Assembly: GCF_023221775.1 (NCBI RefSeq)
Contig: NZ_JAKUDS010000013.1
Coordinates: forward strand, 1-60,972
DNA: 60,972 bases
Source: Enterococcus cecorum
GTDB lineage: Bacteria; Bacillota; Bacilli; Lactobacillales; Enterococcaceae
Direction: 5' to 3'
Shown piece by piece: positions 35,316-44,145 of this stretch. The notes beneath the pieces are model-generated. The model saw only the letters and a program-made list of their open reading frames with translations, was not told the DNA's origin and searched no databases. Position numbers and translations under genes: made by a program. The stretch's first letter is position 1. Each line of letters starts with the position of its first letter.

Positions 35316-36071
35316 ATGGAACAAGCAAAACCTTATGGGACAGTTTTGATTAAAGCGGCTAAGATTATTGATTGTATTGCAGAAAATCCTAATATTAGTC
35401 TTCAGGAGATTGCTAAGAGCTGCGAGATGACAATGTCAACTACTTTAAAAATACTGGATACATTAAATTTGATTGGCTATGTCAAAAAAAGTGAAGAAAA
35501 GACCTATCAATTGGGTGCAAAATTAATCAGATATGCCAATCGAAATATTGAACAAATTGATTTAATTGAACAGACGCTACCTTATTTAGAAAAACTTCAG
35601 GAAAAAATAGATGAAACCATTCATCTAGGAGTGTTAAGTAATTCTGAAATTTATTACGTTAATAAATTAGAACCAAAATTTCAGTCGATTCGCATGTCAT
35701 CTAAAGTGGGAATTAGTCGTCCATTATATAGTTCAGCAATGGGAAAAGCGGTGTTGGCAATGATGAGTGAAAAAGAAGTGGACGAATATTTAGAATCTCA
35801 TGAATTAAAGCCTTATACTGCAAACACTATTACGAATCCATTAAAATTAAAACAAGAATTATCCGAAATCAAAGAGCAGAAAGTTGCTTATGATGATGAA
35901 GAGATGGAAAGTGATATATTCTGTGTGGGAACTGTTATTATGAAAGGAAAGCAAATTATTGGTGCGATGAGTATTAGTTTGCCTAAATTTCGATTAACCA
36001 CAAGTTATAAAGAAAGATTAATTGCTGCGATTTTAGAAACAAGAGAACAAATAGAGACAGAGATTAAGTAA
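35316..36071 (+). CDS. IclR family transcriptional regulator (KdgR-like)
   Basis: 251 residues. The N-terminal winged helix-turn-helix (about 10-65, ISLQEIAKSCEMTMSTTLKILDTL) is followed by the IclR effector domain (about 80-250) with SRPLYSSAMGKAVLA and a DDEEMESDIFCVG block. IclR regulators of this kind control uronate and 2-keto-3-deoxygluconate genes. It is first in line before kdgA-kdgK-kduI-kduD, and a matching palindrome precedes it and two of those units. Repression relieved by KDG or a related intermediate is a likely model, not shown here. Confidence 0.88.
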   Translation: MEQAKPYGTVLIKAAKIIDCIAENPNISLQEIAKSCEMTMSTTLKILDTLNLIGYVKKSEEKTYQLGAKLIRYANRNIEQIDLIEQTLPYLEKLQEKIDETIHLGVLSNSEIYYVNKLEPKFQSIRMSSKVGISRPLYSSAMGKAVLAMMSEKEVDEYLESHELKPYTANTITNPLKLKQELSEIKEQKVAYDDEEMESDIFCVGTVIMKGKQIIGAMSISLPKFRLTTSYKERLIAAILETREQIETEIK

Positions 36072-36148
36072 TTATATCATTATAGGAGAGTTCACAGATA
36101 TTTTTGGACTCTCTTTTTTTTGTTTGCATAATTTTGAGTAAAAACTCT

Positions 36149-36176
36149 TTCAAATTTTTTGTAAATGAGTTATACT
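36149..36176 (+). promoter_or_regulatory. Promoter of kdgA-kdgK
   Basis: TTCAAA, a 16-base spacer and TATACT (36171-36176). Confidence 0.5.
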
Positions 36177-36206
36177 CTAATTGTATTTCCGATATATAAA
36201 TTAATA

Positions 36207-36221
36207 TTTCTATATAAGAAA
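36207..36221. promoter_or_regulatory. Putative IclR-family operator, copy 2
   Basis: TTTCTATATAAGAAA, between the kdgA promoter and its SD. Confidence 0.55.
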
Positions 36222-36232
36222 GGCGGAGAACG

Positions 36233-36880
36233 ATGAAACGAGTGGAGATTTTAAACAAATTATCAAAATGTGGAGTTATTGCCGTTGTTCGTGGTGATTC
36301 AGCAGAACAAGCAGTGAAAGCAAGTGACGCCATTGTTGCAGGAGGAATGAAGGGTATTGAGTTGACTTTTACAGTGCCTAATGCAGATGAAGCAATTCGT
36401 ACTTTAGCAAAAAAATATGAAAATGATCCAGAAGTAGTTGTCGGTGCAGGAACAGTTCTAGATGCTACTACTGCTCGCTTAGCAATTATGGCTGGAGCAG
36501 AGTTTATCGTTAGTCCATGTTTTGATCTTGAGACTGCTAAAATATGTAATTTATACCAAATTCCATATTTACCAGGATGCATGACTATCAATGAAATGAA
36601 AGAAGCCTTAAAAGCTGGAGCGGATATTGTTAAGTTGTTCCCAGGTTCAGCATTTGGTCCTAAAATTGTTGGTGCCTTCAAAGCGCCATTACCACATTTA
36701 AATATTATGCCAACTGGTGGAGTTAGCTTAGATAATATGGCTGATTGGTTTAAAGCGGGTGTAGTTGCAGTCGGTGTGGGTGGCAACTTATTAGCACCAC
36801 TTAAAAATGAAGACTATCCTGCAATTACTGAAGTAGCTAAGCAATATATGGCAAAATTGCAAGAAATTCGTGAGGGATAA
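36233..36880 (+). CDS. kdgA: 2-keto-3-deoxy-6-phosphogluconate aldolase
   Basis: 215 residues. It splits KDPG into pyruvate and glyceraldehyde-3-phosphate. The Schiff-base lysine is Lys134 in DIVKLFPGSAFGP, and Glu43 in GIELTF is the proton-transfer residue. Sequence and length match the Eda/KdgA family. Start ATG with GGCGGAG upstream. kdgK begins two bases after the stop, so both are cotranscribed. Final step of the uronate branch in this island. Confidence 0.93.
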   Translation: MKRVEILNKLSKCGVIAVVRGDSAEQAVKASDAIVAGGMKGIELTFTVPNADEAIRTLAKKYENDPEVVVGAGTVLDATTARLAIMAGAEFIVSPCFDLETAKICNLYQIPYLPGCMTINEMKEALKAGADIVKLFPGSAFGPKIVGAFKAPLPHLNIMPTGGVSLDNMADWFKAGVVAVGVGGNLLAPLKNEDYPAITEVAKQYMAKLQEIREG

Positions 36881-36882
36881 GT

Positions 36883-37878
36883 ATGGCAAAAGTTCTTACT
36901 TTAGGAGAAATCATGTTGCGGCTTTCAACGGTTGAGAGCCGCTTAGCCGAAACAAGCGAAATGCAAGCTCACTATGGTGGTGGTGAAGCAAATGTAGCAA
37001 TTAGTTTAGCGAATTTTGGTCACCAAGCCTATTTTGCAAGTAAAGTACCTGATAATGCTTTGGGCTTAGCGGTTAAGCGTCATCTAAATCGATTTGGCGT
37101 ACACACGGATTATTTACTATTTGGCGGTCAACGCTTAGGTATTTACTTTTTAGAGCAAGGTGTTGGAATCAAGGCGGCCAATGTGGTCTATGATCGTGCT
37201 TACTCAAGTTTTTCTCAAATGAAAGAAAATGAATGGGAAAGATTAGACCTTTTTGCAGGGGTTGATTTATTTCATTTATCAGGAATTACTCCTGCATTAA
37301 GTCCTGCCTGGGTGGAGCTGTTAATCAAGTTGATGCAAGAAGCAAAATCTCGGAAGGTTAAAATTAGTTTTGATATTAACTTCAGAGGAAAACTTTGGAG
37401 TCAGGCACAAGCTTCGGTAGCCTTAAAACAAATTTTACCCTATGTGGATTACTTATCAGCCGGAAAACTAGATGCTCAATACTTGCTTGGAATTGAAAAT
37501 GCTCAAGATCTATCCCTTGAACAATGTTATCAAGAGATGCAAAAGCTTTACCCAAATATCCAAGTGATTTATTCCACCAATAGAACGATTCTGTCTGCCA
37601 AACACAATCAACTGCAAGGAACGATTTATGCTCAAAATCAATATTATGAATCTGAAGTCATTGACATCCCTGATATTATTGATCGAGTGGGTGGTGGTGA
37701 TGCCTACTCTGCTGGAATATTACATGGCTTATTAAGTGGTTATTCCGCTCAAGAAACAGTCAATTTTGCAACAGCAGCCTCGGCATTGAAGCATATGGTG
37801 TATGGGGACTGCAATCAATTTACCTTAGAAGAAGTACAAGCCTATCTTGAAAATGGTTCTAGTAAAATAAACCGATAA
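36883..37878 (+). CDS. kdgK: 2-keto-3-deoxygluconate kinase (PfkB family)
   Basis: 331 residues. PfkB signatures: GGGEANVAISLANFG near the N-terminus and DRVGGGDAYSAGILHGL near the C-terminus with the catalytic Asp. It phosphorylates KDG to KDPG for KdgA. It is two bases downstream of kdgA. Substrate is inferred from this neighbour and from kduD; other PfkB sugars cannot be excluded from sequence alone. Confidence 0.9.
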   Translation: MAKVLTLGEIMLRLSTVESRLAETSEMQAHYGGGEANVAISLANFGHQAYFASKVPDNALGLAVKRHLNRFGVHTDYLLFGGQRLGIYFLEQGVGIKAANVVYDRAYSSFSQMKENEWERLDLFAGVDLFHLSGITPALSPAWVELLIKLMQEAKSRKVKISFDINFRGKLWSQAQASVALKQILPYVDYLSAGKLDAQYLLGIENAQDLSLEQCYQEMQKLYPNIQVIYSTNRTILSAKHNQLQGTIYAQNQYYESEVIDIPDIIDRVGGGDAYSAGILHGLLSGYSAQETVNFATAASALKHMVYGDCNQFTLEEVQAYLENGSSKINR

Positions 37879-37894
37879 TATTTGAAAAAAAGCC

Positions 37895-37923
37895 TTTTCA
37901 AAACCGGTTTACTTATGTATAAT
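37895..37923 (+). promoter_or_regulatory. Promoter of kduI-kduD
   Basis: TTTTCA, a 17-base spacer and TATAAT (37918-37923). Confidence 0.6.
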
Positions 37924-37955
37924 AAAGATGTGAATTTCTTAAATGTAAAACAAAT

Positions 37956-37970
37956 TTTCTTAATAAGAAA
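37956..37970. promoter_or_regulatory. Putative IclR-family operator, copy 3
   Basis: TTTCTTAATAAGAAA; a weaker copy (TTTCTTAAATGTAAA) lies at 37935-37949, so there may be two adjacent sites. Confidence 0.6.
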
Positions 37971-37991
37971 TACATAAGGAGGAAAAGAGAA

Positions 37992-38831
37992 ATGCAAAAG
38001 ATGGAAACGCGCTATGCACATGCGCCAGAAGATATCCGTCATTATTCAACAGAACAGTTACGTAAGGAGTTTTTAGTAGAAGAAGTCTTTGTGCCTGGAG
38101 ATATCCGCTTAACTTATACACACAATGACCGTATGATTTTTGGAGGAGTAACCCCTACTACTGAACCTCTTGAAATTGTTTTATCTACAGAGTTAGGAGT
38201 AGATTACTTCTTAGAACGTCGTGAATTAGGTGTCATCAACATTGGAGGACCTGGTTACATCACGATTAATGGTAAAAAAGAAGAAATGAAGAAACAAGAT
38301 GGTTACTACATCGGTATGGGAACCAAAGAAGTGAAGTTTGAGTCTCAAGATGCAAGTAATCCTGCAAAATTCTATGTTAGCTCAGTGCCTGCGCATCATA
38401 CTTATCCAAATGTAAAAATTAGTATTGATCAAATTAAACCATTAGAAACTGGGGAAAAATTAACATTGAATGAACGTAAAATTTACCAATATGTTCATCC
38501 AAATGTTTGCCAAAGCTGTCAATTACAAATGGGTTACACTATCTTAGAACCAGGTAGCTCTTGGAATACAATGCCATGTCATACACATGAACGTCGCATG
38601 GAAGCATATGTATACTTTGATATGGAAGCTGATACAAAAGTGTTCCATATGATGGGTAAACCAGATGAAACCAAACATTTAGTAATGGGAAATGAACAAG
38701 CAACTATCTCACCAAGTTGGTCTATTCACTCAGGTGTAGGTACAAGTAATTATTCATTTATTTGGGCAATGTGTGGCGAAAACATTACCTATACGGATAT
38801 GGATATGGTCGCAATGGATGATTTAAGATAA
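37992..38831 (+). CDS. kduI: 5-keto-4-deoxyuronate isomerase
   Basis: 279 residues. A cupin-fold zinc enzyme that turns 5-keto-4-deoxyuronate, formed spontaneously from the unsaturated uronic acid released by GH88, into 3-deoxy-D-glycero-2,5-hexodiulosonate. The zinc-binding block CHTHERRMEAYVYFD and the HPNVCQSCQLQMG block are typical. SD AAGGAGG. Streptococcal hyaluronan loci usually carry the unrelated RpiB-type isomerase DhuI at this step, so the choice of KduI is a local variation. Confidence 0.95.
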   Translation: MQKMETRYAHAPEDIRHYSTEQLRKEFLVEEVFVPGDIRLTYTHNDRMIFGGVTPTTEPLEIVLSTELGVDYFLERRELGVINIGGPGYITINGKKEEMKKQDGYYIGMGTKEVKFESQDASNPAKFYVSSVPAHHTYPNVKISIDQIKPLETGEKLTLNERKIYQYVHPNVCQSCQLQMGYTILEPGSSWNTMPCHTHERRMEAYVYFDMEADTKVFHMMGKPDETKHLVMGNEQATISPSWSIHSGVGTSNYSFIWAMCGENITYTDMDMVAMDDLR

Positions 38832-38864
38832 TTCATTAATAGGAAAAAGAAAGGAAGAGATATA

Positions 38865-39668
38865 ATGAGTTTTGAAATGGACAAATTCCGCTTAGATGGT
38901 AAAGTCGCTTTAGTAACTGGTGCAATTTATGGGATTGGTTTTGAAATTGCCAAATCATTAGCTAAAGCTGGAGCAACAATTGTATTTAACAACTTGGATC
39001 AAAAATCAGTGGATCAAGGTTTAGCTAACTATGAAAAAGAAGGCATTAAAGCTCATGGTTATGTTTGTGATGTAACTGATGAAGAAGCTGTTAAGAAAAT
39101 GGTGGCTCAAATTAAAGAAGAAGTCGGTGTGATTGATATCTTAGTTAACAATGCTGGAATTATCAAACGTATTCCAATGGTAGAAATGGAAGCTAAAGAT
39201 TTCCGTCAAGTAATCGATGTTGACTTAAATGCGCCATTTATCGTATCAAAAGCAGTTATTCCAGACATGATTGAAAAAGGTGCAGGGAAAATTATCAACA
39301 TTTGCTCAATGATGAGTGAATTAGGTCGTGAAACAGTTAGTGCTTATGCTGCTGCTAAAGGTGGCTTGAAGATGTTAACGAAAAATATTGCATCTGAATA
39401 TGGACAATATAATATCCAATGTAACGGAATTGGACCTGGTTACATTGCTACACCACAAACTGCACCATTACGTGAATTACAAGAAAATGGTGAACGTCAT
39501 CCATTTGATCAGTTTATCGTAGGCCGTACACCTGCTGCACGTTGGGGTACTCCGGATGATTTAGCTGGTCCTGCAGTATTCTTAGCATCTGAAGCTTCTG
39601 ATTTTGTCAATGGACATATTTTATATGTAGATGGCGGTATCTTAGCTTATATTGGTAAACAACCATAA
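38865..39668 (+). CDS. kduD: 2-dehydro-3-deoxy-D-gluconate 5-dehydrogenase (SDR)
   Basis: 267 residues. Short-chain dehydrogenase with the cofactor motif TGAIYGIG, the NNAG block and the catalytic YAAAK (Tyr/Lys) plus the upstream Ser. It reduces the KduI product to KDG, linking to KdgK. It follows kduI by 33 bases with SD AAAGGAAG, and a terminator comes after. Confidence 0.93.
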   Translation: MSFEMDKFRLDGKVALVTGAIYGIGFEIAKSLAKAGATIVFNNLDQKSVDQGLANYEKEGIKAHGYVCDVTDEEAVKKMVAQIKEEVGVIDILVNNAGIIKRIPMVEMEAKDFRQVIDVDLNAPFIVSKAVIPDMIEKGAGKIINICSMMSELGRETVSAYAAAKGGLKMLTKNIASEYGQYNIQCNGIGPGYIATPQTAPLRELQENGERHPFDQFIVGRTPAARWGTPDDLAGPAVFLASEASDFVNGHILYVDGGILAYIGKQP

Positions 39669-39706
39669 AATAAAATAGTCAAGTAAACCGATTTTCAATT
39701 TTTATC

Positions 39707-39755
39707 AAGCTTGGTATGAATGAGGCGTGAAACCCCATTTGTACCAAGCTTTTTC
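39707..39755 (+). terminator. Terminator after kduD
   Basis: AAGCTTGGTA (39707-39716) pairs with TACCAAGCTT (39742-39751), with an inner AATG/CATT, then T4. Confidence 0.85.
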
Positions 39756-39862
39756 AGCTTCTGTTTTTATAACTAAAATATAATACGTATGTTTATATAA
39801 TTTATTGATAAATAGTGATATATACTAAAATCGAAAACAACAAAAAATTTAAAAAAATATTC

Positions 39863-39899
39863 GAAAACGCTTTACAATTGGTATAGGAAATGGTATAGT
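39863..39899 (+). promoter_or_regulatory. Promoter and cre/RegR-like operator of the glycosaminoglycan PTS operon
   Basis: TTTACA (39871-39876), a 17-base spacer and TATAGT (39894-39899). GAAAACGCTTTA (39863-39874) overlaps the -35; the same motif lies before the GH35 gene and, in reverse, before the LacI-family gene. Confidence 0.6.
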
Positions 39900-39951
39900 T
39901 TAATCAAGGAAGAGATAAACCGGTAAACGTACCAAGAAAGGAAGAGATGAT

Positions 39952-40383
39952 GTGATTAAATTAGTAGTTGTTGCTCATGGTCATTTTGCTACTGGAGCGG
40001 CTAGTGCTTTGGAATTGATTGCTGGAAAACAAGAAGAGGTAGCGGTGATTGATTTTTCAGAAGGAATGTCAGCGCAAACAGTTAAAGAAAAGATTGCAGC
40101 TGAATTAGTGGATCAATCAGAGGTATTAGTATTAAGTGATTTATTAGGTGGCACTCCTTTTAAGGTAAGTACCGAATTGATGGCTGAGTTCAACGGTAAA
40201 ATGAATGTGCTTTCAGGATTGAATTTGGCAATGTTGATTGAAGCAGCTTTTGCGCGTAATATGCTAACGTTTGAGGAATTAGTTGATAAATTAATTACTA
40301 CAGCAAAAGACGGCGTGGTGGACGCTCATTCATTATTTACTGCAGATGATGACTCAGAAGAAGATTTTGAGGGAGGAATTTAA
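39952..40383 (+). CDS. PTS system mannose-family IIA component
   Basis: 143 residues from a GTG. The phosphorylated histidine is His9 in VVVAHGHFATG, and SDLLGGTPF is the conserved second block. It takes phosphate from HPr and passes it to the IIB of the same operon. Order IIA, GH88, IIB, IIC, IID, YajC-like is the same as the pneumococcal hyaluronan operon. GH88 starts directly at its stop. Confidence 0.92.
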   Translation: MIKLVVVAHGHFATGAASALELIAGKQEEVAVIDFSEGMSAQTVKEKIAAELVDQSEVLVLSDLLGGTPFKVSTELMAEFNGKMNVLSGLNLAMLIEAAFARNMLTFEELVDKLITTAKDGVVDAHSLFTADDDSEEDFEGGI

Positions 40384-41583
40384 GTGACAAATAAAATTAA
40401 AACGGTTGCGATTGAAGAAATTAAGAATCCAGAGCGTTTTTTAAATCAGCCATTACTTACAAAAGAAGAAGTCAAAGCGGCTATTGATTTAGCAATGGAA
40501 CAACTTCATGTGAATATGGAATATTTCAAGGAAGAATTTCCAACTCCAGCAACTTTTGATAATATCTATCCAAAAATGGACAACACTGAATGGACAAATG
40601 GCTTTTGGACAGGTGAATTATGGTTAGGTTATGAGTATACAAATGAAGAAGCGATGAAACAACTCGCACAGGCAAATGACCGTTCATTTTTAGATCGTGT
40701 TAAAAGACGTATTGAATTGGATCACCATGATTTAGGATTTTTGTATACGCCTTCATGTATGGCAGAGTATAAATTATTACACACGCCAGAAGCTAAGGAA
40801 GCCTCTATCTTAGCAGCTGATAAACTTATTGAACGATATCAAGAAGTCGGCGGATTTATTCAAGCTTGGGGTGAACTAGGCAAACCAGAACATTATCGCT
40901 TAATTATTGATTGCTTATTAAATATTCAATTATTATTCTGGGCAAGTGAACAAACGGGGGATCCGAAGTATGCTCAGATGGCAACTCAGCACTTTTATAC
41001 TTCTGCAAATAATGTTATTCGCGATGATGCTTCAGCGTTTCATACTTTTTACTTTGATCCTAAGACGGGAGAACCGGTTAAAGGGGTAACACGTCAAGGA
41101 TACAGTGATGACTCTGCATGGGCTCGTGGTCAAGCTTGGGGGATTTATGGAATTCCATTGACTTATCGCTTTGTCAAAGATGAAGATTGTTTCGGTTTAT
41201 TTAAAGGAATGACCAATTATTTCTTAAACCGTTTACCTAAAGATCATGTTTCTTATTGGGATTTGATTTTTGGAGATGGTTCGGGACACTCTCGAGATTC
41301 ATCAGCAACTGCAACAGCGGTATGTGGGATTCACGAAATGTTAAAACATCTACCTGAAGTAGATAGTGATAAATTAACTTATAAATATGCCATGCATGCG
41401 ATGTTACGTTCGTTAATTGATAACTATGCAAATCGTGAAATTAAACCAGGTAGACCTTTACTATTACATGGTGTTTATTCATGGCATTCAGGTAAAGGCG
41501 TGGATGAAGGAAATATTTGGGGCGACTACTATTATTTAGAAGCTCTTATTAGATTCTACAAAGATTGGGAATTATACTGGTAA
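40384..41583 (+). CDS. ugl: Unsaturated glucuronyl hydrolase, GH88
   Basis: 399 residues from a GTG directly after the IIA stop codon. No signal peptide, so it acts in the cytoplasm. GH88 enzymes hydrate the double bond of unsaturated glycosaminoglycan disaccharides made by lyases and release the hexosamine. SDDSAWARGQAWGIYG and the FWTGELWLGYE and HDLGFLYTPS blocks are characteristic. Position within the PTS operon supports phosphorylated or free chondroitin/hyaluronan disaccharides as substrate. Confidence 0.94.
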   Translation: MTNKIKTVAIEEIKNPERFLNQPLLTKEEVKAAIDLAMEQLHVNMEYFKEEFPTPATFDNIYPKMDNTEWTNGFWTGELWLGYEYTNEEAMKQLAQANDRSFLDRVKRRIELDHHDLGFLYTPSCMAEYKLLHTPEAKEASILAADKLIERYQEVGGFIQAWGELGKPEHYRLIIDCLLNIQLLFWASEQTGDPKYAQMATQHFYTSANNVIRDDASAFHTFYFDPKTGEPVKGVTRQGYSDDSAWARGQAWGIYGIPLTYRFVKDEDCFGLFKGMTNYFLNRLPKDHVSYWDLIFGDGSGHSRDSSATATAVCGIHEMLKHLPEVDSDKLTYKYAMHAMLRSLIDNYANREIKPGRPLLLHGVYSWHSGKGVDEGNIWGDYYYLEALIRFYKDWELYW

Positions 41584-41602
41584 AAATTAGGAGGAATGTA
41601 AA

Positions 41603-42094
41603 ATGCCAACACCAAATATTGTGATGACACGTGTAGATGAACGTTTAATTCATGGACAAGGACAACTATGGGTAAAATCATTGGGATGTAATACCGTTAT
41701 TGTAGCAAATGATGCGGTAAGTAATGATAAGATGCAACAAACTTTGATGAAAACTGTGATTCCAGGTTCTGTTGCAATGCGATTCTTCCCATTGCAAAAA
41801 GTGATTGATATCATTCATAAAGCAAGTCCTGCACAAACTATTTTTATTGTAATTAAAGATTTAGCCGATGCATTAACATTAGTGAAAGGAGGCGTACCAA
41901 TTAAAGAATTGAACATCGGCAATATTCATAATGCTCCTGGTAAAGAACAAGTGACTCGTTCCATTTATTTAGACGATAAAGACAAAGAAATTATTCGAGA
42001 ACTTAGTGAAAGTTATCATGTAACATTTAATACCAAAACGACTCCTTCTGGAAACGATGGAGCACATGAAGTAAATCTTTTAGACTATATCTAA
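41603..42094 (+). CDS. PTS mannose-family IIB component
   Basis: 163 residues. The phosphorylation site is His17 in DERLIHGQG. IIB passes phosphate to the sugar during transport through IIC/IID. SD AGGAGGAA. Partner of the IIC and IID genes that follow. Confidence 0.92.
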   Translation: MPTPNIVMTRVDERLIHGQGQLWVKSLGCNTVIVANDAVSNDKMQQTLMKTVIPGSVAMRFFPLQKVIDIIHKASPAQTIFIVIKDLADALTLVKGGVPIKELNIGNIHNAPGKEQVTRSIYLDDKDKEIIRELSESYHVTFNTKTTPSGNDGAHEVNLLDYI

Positions 42095-42113
42095 AGAATA
42101 GGAGAAAAAGAAA

Positions 42114-42893
42114 ATGGAAATTAATATCATTCAAGCATTATTAATTGGTTTGTGGACCGCATTCTGTTTTAGTGGTTTACTATTGGGTCTTTACACAAAC
42201 CGTTGTATCATCCTTTCCTTTGGTGTAGGGATTATCCTAGGAGATCTTCCTACTGCCTTAGCGATGGGGGCAATCAGTGAATTAGCTTATATGGGATTTG
42301 GTGTTGGTGCTGGGGGAACTGTGCCACCTAACCCAATTGGACCTGGGATTTTTGGTACTTTAATGGCTATTACAAGTGCTGGAAAAGTTACGCCAGAAGC
42401 AGCTTTAGCATTATCTACACCAATTGCAGTAGGTGTACAATTCTTACAAACATTTGCTTATACAATTCGTGCAGGTGCGCCTGAATCTGCTATTAAAGGA
42501 TTACAAAGTGGTAACATGAGCAAATTCAAAATGAATGCAAACGGAACAATTTGGGTATTTGCTGTGATGGGATTTGCGATTGGTTTCTTGGGTGCATACT
42601 CAATGGAAACTTTACTAAAATTAGTTGATTTAATTCCACCTGTATTATTAAACGGTTTAAGTTTAGCTGGTAAAATGCTTCCTGCTATCGGTTTTGCAAT
42701 GATTTTATCAGTAATGGCGAAGAAAGAATTGATTCCATTTGTATTACTAGGCTACATTTGTGCTGCTTACCTACAAATTCCAATTATCGGAATCGCAATT
42801 ATCGGTACAATTTTTGCCTTAATGGAATTCTACCGTCAACCTAAAACAGTAGCTGCAGACAACCAAGGAGGCGAACAAGATGACTGGATCTAA
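42114..42893 (+). CDS. PTS mannose-family IIC membrane component
   Basis: 259 residues, highly hydrophobic, with GxxxGD and GVGAGGTVPPNPIGPG blocks of the AgaC/AgaW type. It forms the sugar channel with IID. The IID start lies 14 bases before its stop, so the two are coupled. Confidence 0.9.
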   Translation: MEINIIQALLIGLWTAFCFSGLLLGLYTNRCIILSFGVGIILGDLPTALAMGAISELAYMGFGVGAGGTVPPNPIGPGIFGTLMAITSAGKVTPEAALALSTPIAVGVQFLQTFAYTIRAGAPESAIKGLQSGNMSKFKMNANGTIWVFAVMGFAIGFLGAYSMETLLKLVDLIPPVLLNGLSLAGKMLPAIGFAMILSVMAKKELIPFVLLGYICAAYLQIPIIGIAIIGTIFALMEFYRQPKTVAADNQGGEQDDWI

Positions 42894-43698
42894 TAAATTA
42901 ACTAAAAAAGACTATTTAGTAACTTCATTACGTGCATTCTTCTTACAAAACGGCTTTAACTACAGTAACTATCAAGGGATTGGTTATGCAAACGTTATTT
43001 ATCCAGCGTTGAAAAAACACTACGGTAATGACCAAAAAGCCTTATGTAAAGCGTTAGAAGATAACTGTGAATTCTATAATACGAACCCTCACTTCTTACC
43101 ATTCATCACTAGCTTACACTTAGTAATGTTAGAAAATGAACGTCCAGAAGAAGAAATTCGTAGCATTAAAATGGCGTTAATGGGACCTTTGGCAGGTATT
43201 GGAGATTCATTATCTCAATTCGTCTTAGCACCATTGCTTTCTACAATCGCTGCTTCTTTAGCACAACAAGGACTAGCTTTAGGACCAATCTTATTCTTCT
43301 TAGCAATGAATATTATCTTAACTTCAATTAAGTTAGGAACGGGTATGTATGGTTATAAATTTGGTACAAAAGTCATTGACAAATTAAGTGATCAAATGGC
43401 AAGTATCTCTCATGTAGCGAATATCATTGGGGTTACCGTTATCTCTGGTTTAGCTGTAACCTTCGTCAAAATCACTGTACCGATTACTTACGCTGCTGGT
43501 AAAGTACAAGAAGGTGCTGACCAAAAAATCGTATCTATTCAAGGAATGTTAGATAAAATTGCTCCAGCGTTATTACCAGCTTTATTTACAATCTTTGTAT
43601 ACTGGTTAATTAAGAAGAAAAAATGGACGACTTACAAAATTGTGCTCTTAACAATTGTTATCGGTATTATCGGTAGCTGGTTAGGAATTCTAGCTTAA
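42880..43698 (+). CDS. PTS mannose-family IID membrane component
   Basis: 272 residues. The N-terminal block QNGFNYSNYQGIGYANVIYPALKKHYG and GPLAGIGDSLSQ are family signatures; the C-terminus is a membrane bundle. It overlaps IIC by 14 bases and ends on the first base of the YajC-like gene. Confidence 0.92.
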   Translation: MTGSNKLTKKDYLVTSLRAFFLQNGFNYSNYQGIGYANVIYPALKKHYGNDQKALCKALEDNCEFYNTNPHFLPFITSLHLVMLENERPEEEIRSIKMALMGPLAGIGDSLSQFVLAPLLSTIAASLAQQGLALGPILFFLAMNIILTSIKLGTGMYGYKFGTKVIDKLSDQMASISHVANIIGVTVISGLAVTFVKITVPITYAAGKVQEGADQKIVSIQGMLDKIAPALLPALFTIFVYWLIKKKKWTTYKIVLLTIVIGIIGSWLGILA

Positions 43699-44003
43699 TG
43701 AATACACAAACTTTAACAATTATCGTATTAATTGTTATTGCAATCACTTCTGTAATCCCTAGTTTTTTGCAAATGATGGGGGCAAGACGCAACCAAAAAG
43801 AAATGCAAGAACAAATGAAAAAACGCGAAGAATACTTGGATAACCTTAAAAAAGGGGATGAAGTCATTCTTTTAGACGGCATTCATGGTAAAATCGTCTC
43901 CATAAAGGGTACATTAGTGGAATTGAAAATCTCACAAAATACAATTGTTTACGTTGAAAAAGAGAGCATAATGGGCAAATCAAGAGAACTACTATTTAAG
44001 TAG
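43698..44003 (+). CDS. YajC-like protein in the PTS operon
   Basis: 101 residues: one N-terminal membrane helix (6-26), a charged segment and a small beta domain (KKGDEVILLDGIHGKIVSI). This is the fold of YajC, a partner of the Sec translocon. A second, separate yajC sits after tgt at 57166. The PTS-linked copy is also found in the pneumococcal hyaluronan operon. Its role there is unknown. An inverted repeat spans its stop codon (43984-44009). Confidence 0.85.
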   Translation: MNTQTLTIIVLIVIAITSVIPSFLQMMGARRNQKEMQEQMKKREEYLDNLKKGDEVILLDGIHGKIVSIKGTLVELKISQNTIVYVEKESIMGKSRELLFK

Positions 44004-44012
44004 TTCTCTGTT
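43984..44012 (+). terminator. Hairpin over the stop codon of the YajC-like gene
   Basis: AGAGAACTACT pairs with AGTAGTTCTCT. The T run is poor, so it may be an attenuator or RNA-stability hairpin rather than a full stop. Confidence 0.5.
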
Positions 44013-44015
44013 TGT

Positions 44016-44145
44016 ATACAAGCATGAAGTGGGTTGCTAAGCTCCAGTCAGATAAAGTTTTCGAATTGGCAAGAAAGTCCGAAAAGATAAGACTTTCACA
44101 GCCAAGGCGACTTATCTGACAAGGAGCTACCCATTGAATGCAGAC
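44016..44145 (+). repeat. Type I hairpin repeat inside the glycosaminoglycan operon
   Basis: Head ATACAAGCATGAAGTGGGTT. Arms: GTGGGT/ACCCAT, AGCTCC/GGAGCT, GTCAGATAA (44047-44055)/TTATCTGAC (44112-44120), GAAAGTC/GACTTTC. AGCTCC/GGAGCT is shared with 29551, while the next arm differs in sequence but still pairs. Confidence 0.8.

Noticed and set aside
36064-36786. 240-codon open frame antisense to kdgA
   Set aside because: Long but entirely a shadow of kdgA, with biased composition (Thr, Ala, Pro, Ser) and no SD or homology I recognise.
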